Source of the DNA: Tritrichomonas musculus | Lineage: Eukaryota; Parabasalia; Tritrichomonadida; Tritrichomonadidae | Length of the DNA: 64,000 bases | NCBI GenBank assembly: GCA_039105265.1 | Contig: JAPFFF010000017.1 | Span: forward strand, 310,001-374,000 | Direction of reading: 5' to 3' | In this document: positions 28,114 to 36,489 of the stretch, in pieces | Layout of the letters: each line of letters begins with the position of its first letter | Numbering within the stretch: the stretch's first letter is position 1 | The notes under the pieces: model-generated | Told to the model about the DNA's origin: nothing | Seen by the model: the letters and a program-made list of their open reading frames with translations, nothing else | Databases searched by the model: none | Program-made: the position numbers and the translations under genes

Positions 28114-28135
28114 TTTGGGGGGCTCCGCCCCCAAA
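28114..28135. other. GC-rich hairpin downstream of the transposase
   Basis: TTTGGGGG and CCCCCAAA form an 8-bp perfect stem around GCTCCG, 61 bp after the transposase stop. It is followed by another C-rich run and GGTTACCCG. In such AT-rich DNA this is exceptional. It may be part of a transposon end or a structured 3' region; no function is shown. Confidence 0.5.
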
Positions 28136-28228
28136 CCCCCGGTTACCCGTTTTTATAAGACAAAATCTACTGTCTTTTATTATTATTTTAATTATTAATT
28201 TAATAAAAATATTTTATTTTCAAAATTA

Positions 28229-29605
28229 GAGGTGCGGACACCTAATATACATTTTTAACGTTTATAAAAATATGTATATCTTTTTATGTATTAATAATTA
28301 CTAAATAACATTTTGATATTATATTCTAGTGCACTTATTTTATATATTTATTATTTAAATGTTTTAAAATATCAATTATATAAGTTATAATAACACAATC
28401 AAGTATCCTATGAAAATAACCCAATCCAACCACCTGATGGATGGATTGAAATTATAATGATTAATTATTATATATATTGGAAATTAATGATTAATTATGC
28501 ATTTTGTTATTTTATAAATATTTCATATTTTGTTAAAAAGTTCATTTTAATGAATTTTTACATATTTTTTTGAAATATCTAAATAAATAAAGAATTTATT
28601 TAGATTATAATTACATTTAAATATTGTACATTTAATTTAATAAAGATATGCCAAATTTAGTTTAATTTGATTCAGGGGGCTGAGCTGCAAATATCAATTT
28701 TAAAATCATAAACATTAATAACGATTTTTTTTCAATAAGAAATTTTTATTAAATATTAAGCAAATATCTTTTTATATTTATATGTATATCATAGATTATA
28801 TAACTTTTAATAATATTATATATACTATAAAAATATTTAAAATAAATATAAACAATTAATAAACTTTATATAACTGTATATTCTAAATATCGAACAATTA
28901 TAATTTCAAAGCGCTTTTCATAAAATGTTAATTTGAGAGAAATGAAATAAATAATTTTCTTTATATATTTTGAAGTTTAAGTAAAATTTAAATCAAATGT
29001 AGAAAGTTTTTTTTCATTAATTTTTTTTTCATAAATTTTGAATAAAAAAATCTTCGAGAATAAAATTGAGAATATAGTAAATAATAATTGAGAGTCTTTG
29101 CATTTAAATTCATATCTTAATATGTAATTTATTATTTTATTATATTATAATAATTATATGATATATATAAAATATATAACAATTATATATTAATAATATT
29201 ATTTTAAAATACTTTTTTTTATTAAATTTGGCCCATTTTCATTTTCTCAATTTTTTTTTGGGCCAATTTAAGTGGAAACTATATCATACATTAATAATTA
29301 AATAATAACAAACGAGACACATTTTTTTAAATAGTATAAAAATGATTTTTATCACTTTTTTATTACTTTTTTTCTTCTAAATAATAGATTTTTCTATCAA
29401 TTACATAATTTCTATAGTTTACATATTTTTATATTTTTTTCAGTGGTTTATATTTTTCTACCTCAGAAAAAAAATCATATATCGCCACAAGTCGGCCCCG
29501 TGGACGAAAATAAAAAATAATTATATCATTATAATGCTCATAAAAAATAATTAATATATACAAATTTTGGTGCGAATCTAAATCACTTCACCCTGTCCGC
29601 ACCTC
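28229..29605. mobile_element. Mutator-like non-autonomous element (1,377 bp) with 10-bp TSD
   Basis: The left end GAGGTGCGGACA (28,229-28,240) is perfectly inverted at the right end (29,594-29,605). TTCAAAATTA lies immediately outside both ends (28,219-28,228 and 29,606-29,615), a perfect 10-bp target-site duplication. Short TIRs with a 9-11 bp duplication fit Mutator-like elements, which are known in Trichomonas. The inside is AT-rich with no ORF, so the copy cannot encode its own transposase. The ends and duplication are seen directly; the superfamily is inferred from duplication length. Confidence 0.8.
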
Positions 29606-29615
29606 TTCAAAATTA

Positions 29616-29898
29616 ATAATAATACTTTGTAAAAAAAAAAAAAAAAAGAATTATAATTTAATTTTATTAATTAATAAATTTTTTATATAAGTAAAAAAAT
29701 TTAAAAATATAAAATGTTATCCCTTTCGGCCGTATGCCGTAATTGAAGATTTTTTTATGTAAAGTATTCAAAAAGTTGCACTTTTGCCGTGTGCCGTAGA
29801 AATTTTGTAAAATAAACTATTCAATGAACGACCAAATAGCCGTATTTTACAAAACCGCCGAAGGGCTAATAAAATGTTCTGATCAAATTATTAAATAC
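29616..29898. other. Spacer with clustered GCCGT motifs
   Basis: The spacer has poly(A) and AT-rich DNA, then an island (29,728-29,870) with repeated GCCGTATGCCGTA / GCCGTGTGCCGTA motifs. CCCTTTCGGC at its start is loosely inverted as GCCGAAGGG at its end. No coding sequence is recognised. It may be the untranslated 3' part of the element that supplied the helicase remnant. Confidence 0.4.
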
Positions 29899-30180
29899 TT
29901 ACTCTTCAACAATATTATGATCAATTTTGTAATTTAAATCTGAAATGAAATTATTAGTATGCAAAATAGGTCCATTTTCGGGAAAATCTTTCCCAAAAAA
30001 AATAATATCATTTAAACTTCGAACACGTGACATTGCAACATAAAAGCTTCCATGAGCAAAAGCAGGTTCATCTATGCATATTGCGACTTTGTTTAACGTT
30101 TGTCCTTGACATTTATGGGAGGTAACTGCAAAGCATAATTTAAGAGGGAACTGGTAAAAGTTAAAAGATGAACCGTTATA
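29899..30180 (-). pseudogene. PIF1-like helicase, C-terminal remnant
   Basis: On the minus strand about 93 codons read QFPLKLCFAVTSHKCQGQTL, then AFAHGSFYVAMSRVRS. This is the hallmark C-terminus of PIF1-type helicases (QFP-L-FA-T-K-QGQT followed by HG--YVA-SRV). The conserved Gln-Gly-Gln and Ser-Arg belong to motifs used in ATP hydrolysis and DNA unwinding. Only this end is present; the Walker A and B regions are absent from the window. Such helicases occur both as host genes and in mobile elements (Helitrons and others), and I cannot tell which this was. It is a fossil fragment adjoining and overlapping the end of the BspA-like frame. Confidence 0.75.
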
Positions 30181-31019
30181 AAATCAGGTATTATAATACG
30201 CTTTATTTTGTTATTCACGTACTGTAGAACAAAAAATGAATGACCATCTTTTGATATTAACTTTTGAGCAAGAATTTTTTGTTTACCAAAATTATCAATA
30301 AAGTTATCGTTAAGGTCAATTATTTGAACTCTTTTTAATTTGAAAGTATTTTTACACCATCCTTTCCCAAATATTTGAATAGTATTTGGAAGTATTATAT
30401 CTTGAACAGATGATTCAGCAAAAGCATAATTACCTATTGAAAAAATTTGAGCATCTTTTGTAATTTCTATGGTTTTAAGTTTTGTACAAAAAGAAAATGA
30501 AAATGGTGCAATATTTTTAATAAAAGATGGAAGAATAATACTCATTAAATCTCTTCTTGCAAATACAACAGTATCATACTCTTCACTTTTTGAATTATGC
30601 TTACTTAAAATAATATTTTGATCAAAATAGCAAAAAATATCATTATTTGGAGCAATAGTTATCCAATTTAAATATTTTACATATTTACACCATCCACTCT
30701 GAAGCTCTTCCATACTTTTTGGTATGCTTAAATAACGAATAGTACAATTTTTAAATGCATTTTTATGTATCGACATAATTTCTGAATCTGAACAAAATTC
30801 TAAGGTTTCTAATAGTGAATTTTTTGCAAATGAGTTTGATAAGATTGAAATAATTGAATAATACTCAGAATCAAATAGTATTGATTTTGGAATCAAAACT
30901 TTTTTTGCAGTGCAAGAAGCTCGGATAATTGAGGCTGTATGCTCGGATTTGTCTAATTCAAATACAATACCATTTATTTCTGTTTCAATTTTATTATTAT
31001 GATTACTATTATTATTCAT
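30093..31019 (-). CDS. BspA-like leucine-rich-repeat protein, truncated-looking
   Basis: The gene encodes 308 residues from an ATG at 31,017-31,019; an upstream in-frame TTG is not a credible start. After an Asn-rich head, about six LRR_5-type repeats follow, with signatures such as LETLEFCSDSEIMSIHKNAF, IRYLSIPKSMEEL and FARRDLMSIILPSFIKNIAPF (split here between two neighbouring repeats). BspA-like proteins are a very large family in trichomonads, thought to act at the cell surface in adhesion; I see no signal peptide or membrane segment in this copy. Homology-like sequence stops near residue 280. The last 28 residues read another frame of the PIF1-like helicase remnant, so the original C-terminus seems replaced. 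It is probably a decayed or chimeric family member; expression is unknown. Confidence 0.65.
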   Translation of the reverse strand: MNNNSNHNNKIETEINGIVFELDKSEHTASIIRASCTAKKVLIPKSILFDSEYYSIISILSNSFAKNSLLETLEFCSDSEIMSIHKNAFKNCTIRYLSIPKSMEELQSGWCKYVKYLNWITIAPNNDIFCYFDQNIILSKHNSKSEEYDTVVFARRDLMSIILPSFIKNIAPFSFSFCTKLKTIEITKDAQIFSIGNYAFAESSVQDIILPNTIQIFGKGWCKNTFKLKRVQIIDLNDNFIDNFGKQKILAQKLISKDGHSFFVLQYVNNKIKRIIIPDFITVHLLTFTSSLLNYALQLPPINVKDKR

Positions 31020-32328
31020 ATAAAATTTTAAAGAGTTCAAGAATTCAAAATTTTTGAATTGAGAATGTTAAATAATATCTATCTTCCAAAAACTTATATA
31101 TAACTTTAATTTTTTGAATTATTTATTTTATAATTCATAATTATTATTTAATAATATATTTGCTTTAATAAAAGAAGAGGGGAAAATTAATATAATATAA
31201 TATTTTTTTCTGTATGTAATTATTTTATTGTTTTTTTTTTACAAAAGAAAAATTGTTATTATATTATAATTTTAATTAATAATTTTTTAATAATTAATAA
31301 TAATAATAAATGCAATTTTGGAAAAGTAATAGAAAAAAAAAGCATATATTCAAAAGTATTTTTATTTTGAAATAAAAAAAAAAAAAATTCAAATAAAAAT
31401 TGTAATAGTAATTCAGAAAATTTGAAAGCATAAAAAATAATAATTTATATATTTCTCCTTGAATAATTAATTTATACAACTGAACATCAGATATTATTTT
31501 AAGCAAAGTATTTTGTAAATAAATACATGCATTATGTTCTTGGTATACCAATACTCATCGAGACAAAAAGTTCGAAAATTCGTTATTTTTTTGAAAGACG
31601 TAAAATATAAACTTTTGTAAAAGTTAAAAAATAATTTGTAAAGTAGTTAAAAATCACTTTTTAAGAAAGGTCTAACCGCCAGAACTATTTTTTAATATAA
31701 TAATAGATATGCTTGATAAAATATTTTGGCATTTAATTGTATTATTTAAATCACCAGGTAAAAAAATGTTTTGGAAAAATATCATTTTGATAATCAAACT
31801 AAGATATTAATTTGAAAAGAAATTGAATAGTAAATTGAATAGTAAATTGTTATTTCTGCCCATTTTAAAGCGATTTAATTCAGTTTTATGATAATTTTTG
31901 AATAAAATGGGCAGATTTAATGAAAGTGAATTAAAAAATTGTTGTATGTACGAAATTATTGCAATAAAAGAATAAAAATGTTAAGTTAAAGCATATTTGT
32001 AAAGAATATTCTACTTGTTTATTATTTGAAAATTCAATATTAAATATATCTAAATAATATCAGTCTTCCTTTTGTTACTTGTAAGAAAATAAATTGTTGT
32101 TTGTATGTATTATTTCATAAAATGTATTTTTTCATCATATAATTTACTCTTAAATATTGGGGGAAAAAAAAATGTTATTTGAGTAAAGAATAAATCTATA
32201 CAAAGATCGAATAAAGTTTTAAAAGTATTTTTTTTTTAATTCGAGAGATCGTTTCAGCACGAATTTGCTATAAATTGCAGTTACTTTCAAATTTCACCAA
32301 ATACGATAGCAAATTGACCTAGAAAATT
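31020..32328. other. AT-rich intergenic spacer
   Basis: No gene is supported; an 85-codon minus-strand frame (31,294-31,551) is Phe/Tyr/Asn-rich low complexity. Features seen are a 19-bp palindrome at 31,042-31,060, just upstream of the BspA-like start, and a 13-bp inverted repeat TCTGCCCATTTTA (31,855-31,867 and 31,903-31,915). A short direct repeat of TTGAATAGTAAA lies just before the latter (31,823-31,848). Confidence 0.5.
31855..31915. repeat. 13-bp inverted repeat with 35-bp loop
   Basis: TCTGCCCATTTTA at 31,855-31,867 is perfectly inverted at 31,903-31,915. The pair would form a stem or could be the ends of a very small foldback element. No flanking duplication was noticed. Confidence 0.5.
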
Positions 32329-32776
32329 TTTCGGGACTGGTTTTTAGAAATTAGGGACCACTTTTTCGGAGGACTTTACATATAAAAGAGGTGATTTTAG
32401 GCCTTCGGCCTTAACTCCCCACTTTCACGTCATTTTGAAGGAATCAGCTTGGAAACCTTGAGAATTCGTTAACGATTCCCGTAGCTGGGTTGGATTTAAG
32501 AATTGGGTGTTTATGGAGTTCAGATTGGATTCGGGAATGAAGGGTTGGTGATGAATTTATGTGATCCTTGAGAAATGATTCGAAAGTGAAGGTCTGGGAG
32601 TTTCGGCCTAAAATCACCGGAGGCTTGGAGGTGGAGATGTGAGGGTTGATTTGAAGGGTTGGAAGGGGCAGATAGGGATCATAAGTTTTGCGATAAAGTG
32701 GTCTGGGATGATGTGAAAATTTAAAACGACGGCCTTTGGATATCTTTTATAATATTTTTATTTGACATAAAATAAG

Positions 32777-33724
32777 ATGAGTGATAGTAATAATGCTTTT
32801 GATGCACATTATTTTATTGATTTGTTTGATTTGGCGTTGATGCTTGGAATGAGAGATGATGAGATGGATGACATCCTCGTTAATGCTGAAGGTGCACCTG
32901 AACGACTCAATGAGCCATTGGTGTTATGGATATCGAATACGATACTTGATATGGGTTACAAAGGTGATACAGATTACGATAATGTGCATAGGTTTACGGA
33001 AAGGGTTTATAATTATACGAAGGCGTTGAGCGAAATGTGTAAGAGTAATGATGATGATGGTTTTGGGCATTTGGCTGATTTGGCGTTTGTGATTGGCATT
33101 ACTGAGAAGGAGATGGATGACATTCTCGTTAGAGCTGATGAAGATCCTGAACGAGCCGTTGAACCATTGACAAGGATGATAGCATATACGATAATTGGTA
33201 TGGGTTATGAAGGTGATGGTGATTATGATAATATGTATATGTTTGGCGAAAGTGTTAAGAATTATACGAAAGCGTTGAATGAAATGATTAAGAATAAACC
33301 ATTACTGAAACCATTACCACCAAAGTTAAACAAAGAACCAAAGAGGTATGTCGATAGTGATGAATATAAACGAAAAGAAGATGATGAATTCTTTAAGAAA
33401 TTCGATAGAGATAGATATAGAGTTCATGTAGATGAAGGCAAAAGTGAGAGGGCTTCAAGGTTCGATCGTTTGATATACCAAAGAGATAAATCAACTTTGG
33501 ATTCGATTAGGGAACATGCTAAGGATTTTCGTGAATTTTGGAAGACGGAAGATGCGTTGAGGAATAAGAAAAGAGTTGAAGCTATGGAAATCATGAATGC
33601 TACACCAAAAGAAATCAATGAAATGAATAAGATAACGTTTGATGAATGGAAAGAAAATAAGGGTAAACAAAAGCCGTTAGTTGATGATATCATGGAAAGA
33701 TTGGAGTTAAATTCATACAATTGA
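32777..33724 (+). pseudogene. Polinton-associated frame with a duplicated acidic module
   Basis: This 315-codon frame lies directly upstream of the polymerase part. It contains two tandem modules of about 80 residues, each with a LADLAF/LFDLAL-like start, an EMDDILV core, a GMGYEGD/DMGYKGD stretch and an NYTKAL end. A charged, helical tail follows, rich in Lys, Asp, Glu and Arg. I recognise no enzyme domain. Its position suggests it belongs to the same element, as an N-terminal extension or accessory protein of the polymerase region. It is treated as part of the fossil. Confidence 0.6.
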
Positions 33725-33763
33725 GAAATCAATTTCGAATCACTTAACAAAGAAGGTAGACGA

Positions 33764-36388
33764 TTGTTGTTTCCGAGATTGAAGGAGTTCTTTGAAGATA
33801 CAATTGCGAAGTTACCGATAATACAGATGTATAAGATTCAGTTTAATGTTAATGGTTCATGGAAAACGAAACCGTTGACACCAGAGATATTCAATAAATT
33901 GATGGAAAACTTTACAGAAGAGAATTTTGTGTTTGATCTTGAAAGTAAAGCTCCAGAATTTTTCTATGAGAATGGAGGTGAAGAGTTACCAACATGGTCA
34001 TTGTTTTCAGCACTTAAGTTCTCTTTGTTTGAACATTACAATGGAAATAACGATAGGGATGGTTCTTTCTTTCAATATCTGACGAAGGAGACGGTTCCGA
34101 AAAGGGTTGTTGAATATCTTAAGAGGTTGCAGATATTTGATTCGTTGGTGGATGGAAAGGGTAAGCAGAGAAGAGAATTAAATGATTGTTGCTTTGTGTA
34201 TGCGTTAGAGCAAACTGGATGTTACGATAAAGTTACATTACACAAGATTCGTTTGAGGATTCGAAATAGATATTTGTCTCAGAGTTCTATTAATGAATTG
34301 TGTATGGAATTCGGTATACATATCAAGTTAACGTACATTGATGATGATGTAAGTGGCAAAAACAAAAAGAAATCAGTTGAATCAACTAGTGAAGGTAAAC
34401 GTAAATGTTATATGGGTGTTGACGAAGAGGAATCAAATAGAACACATCATTTTAACATATATCAGAAGCATTACTTTATTGAAGAGAAGACAGAGTTCAG
34501 TACGTATTACATTAAGCATTTAAGTGAGTGTGAAGATGATAAATACAATAAGGAATGGCATGTAGATCATTGGCGAACAGGTCGTTATTTCATTACTTCT
34601 TCGAATTTAGTTAGAGAATTGTTTAAGCAAAATTACTTTAGACCAATCACTTTCGGTCAGTATAAGGTTTTGAATACGGTTTTCTATAATGATTTAGATG
34701 ACAAAGAGATAACGGATCTCACTTACGATTCCAAATATTGTACTCGTTTGATGGCTCCATTTGAGAAGAAACCAGTTAAGTGTGAACCAAAGAAAGTACC
34801 ACCTACGTACTGGTATGCGGACTTTGAAGCTGATACCTCAGAGGAGTGCCATAGACCATTCATGTGTGTTTTGCATAAGGATAACGGGAAGATTAAGAAA
34901 GAGTTTAGAGGTGAAGATTGCGATAAAGATCTATTGAACTATTTACCTGATGGTGCTGTTGTGTACTTTCATAATTTGGCTTATGATATCAGGATGATTC
35001 GTCCAACGGGTACGTATGAGGATAAGGTTAAGGTTGGAAGTAAGAAGGTTCAGAAGACGATGTATAACGGTATCATTAAATCAATCATTAAAGGTACGAA
35101 GACGATGATGGCTGATGTAAGGTTTAATGGAAAGGTAATTCATTTCAAGGATACACTTCCGGTATTATCATGTAAGTTGTCAGAGTTACCAAAGATGTTT
35201 GACATTAAAGGTATCAAGAAAGAGTTGTTTCCGTATAACTATTACACTTTGGATAGGTTGAATAGAGGTGGTGTTGGTGTGATTTCGGAAGCGGGATTGT
35301 TTGAGGTTGAACCTTGGACAGATGAGCAGATGAATGTATTTAAGGAGAACATAGATGGTATCGATGGATGTAGGATTGATGATGACAAGTTTGATATGTG
35401 GAAGTATTGTTCATTTTATTGTCAGCAAGATGTGAATATTTTGAGAGAAGGCTTTAATAAATTCAGGAATGGTTTCATTGAGGATTTCGATATTGATCCA
35501 TTTAAGTTCATTTCGATATCGTCTTTGGCTAATGAAGTGTTTAAGCAAAGGGTCTATTATCCTAATCGTAATTTGTTTGAGTTAGGTGGAGTCGTTAGAA
35601 AGTTTTGCTCAAGGGCTATATATGGAGGTAGATGCATGACGGCTTACAATAAGAAATGGCATACAACGGTACCTTTGTGTGATTTCGATGCGGTTAGTTT
35701 ATATCCATCAGCAATGGCGAGATTGTATACAGTTGAAGGGAGGCCGATAGTGATAACAGAAGATAAACTCAATTACAAATTTCTTTCAAAGCAGTCGGCA
35801 TATGTTGTCGATATTGAGATAACGAAAGTGAATAAACATTATCCGTTTCCGTTGATTGTTAGAAAAGTTGACGGTTTGAATTTGAATGATGATAATTTGA
35901 AGGATGGAGAGGTTGTTAAAATGACTGTCGATAACATCATTCTTGAGGATTTGATTAAGTTTCAAGAGATAGAGTTCAAGTTAGTGAGAGGGTACTATTG
36001 GAATGGCAAGAAAGATTACACGATACAGAAAGAGATAAGGAATATCTTTAGCAAACGTTTGGAGTATAAGAAGAGTGGTAATCCTTTACAACAACTCTAT
36101 AAGTTGATCATGAATTCTTGCTATGGGAAGACGATTGAGAGATCAATTGAGAAAGACTTTAAGTATTTCAATGAAGGGGAGGAGTTAGATAGATATTGGA
36201 AGAAGAACTATTACAAAATCGTTGAAGATAATAACCTTAAAGGTACTGATAATCATGCAGTGAAGACGTTGAAACCAATTGATAAACATTTTAACTTTTC
36301 GTTATTGGGTATTCAAGTATTGTCTATGTCAAAGAGAATCATGAATGAAGTTATGTGTTTGGCTTTCGATATCGGTTGTTGTATATAA
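33764..36388 (+). pseudogene. Polinton protein-primed DNA polymerase B (partial)
   Basis: The frame contains family-B exonuclease motifs: DFEAD (Exo I), HNLAYD (Exo II) and YCQQD (Exo III). It also has the polymerase motif A region DFDAVSLYPS and the motif B region LIMNSCYGK. This combination, with a long N-terminal region, is typical of protein-primed polymerases of Polintons and related virus-like elements, which copy linear DNA from a terminal protein. Not all expected polymerase parts are present, so the copy is a broken fossil. The real start was not determined. Confidence 0.85.
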
Positions 36389-36489
36389 ACTATCTTCCAA
36401 AATCTAGACCCCTCAATTTTTTTAAATATATTGAAAATTTTGAGAATAATATACAAATTTTGAATATCATTGAATTTAATATAAAATTA

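Larger units (their letters stand above)
32329..36388 (+). mobile_element. Polinton/Maverick fossil (partial, broken)
   Basis: This is an old virus-like element. It begins near the TTTTCGGGACTGG motif, which is repeated inverted at 26.2-26.3 kb and may be its terminal repeat. It continues through a 5' non-coding part with internal inverted repeats (32,390-32,403 with 32,605-32,618), a hydrophilic reading frame and part of a protein-primed DNA polymerase B. Integrase, ATPase, protease and capsid genes of a full Polinton are not seen. The copy is therefore incomplete and broken, with at least two breaks. The good preservation of the parts suggests a fairly young age. The right boundary is where polymerase similarity stops. 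Confidence 0.7.

Noticed and set aside
25036-28160. A larger DNA transposon with ends at the G-rich GGGGGTAAC (25.05 kb) and GGTTACCCG (28.14 kb) patches
   Set aside because: Only short motifs match in inverse orientation, without convincing continuous terminal repeats or a target duplication.
31294-31551. 85-codon minus-strand frame rich in Phe, Tyr and Leu
   Set aside because: Its composition is as expected from random AT-rich DNA; a membrane-protein look is an artefact of T-rich codons.
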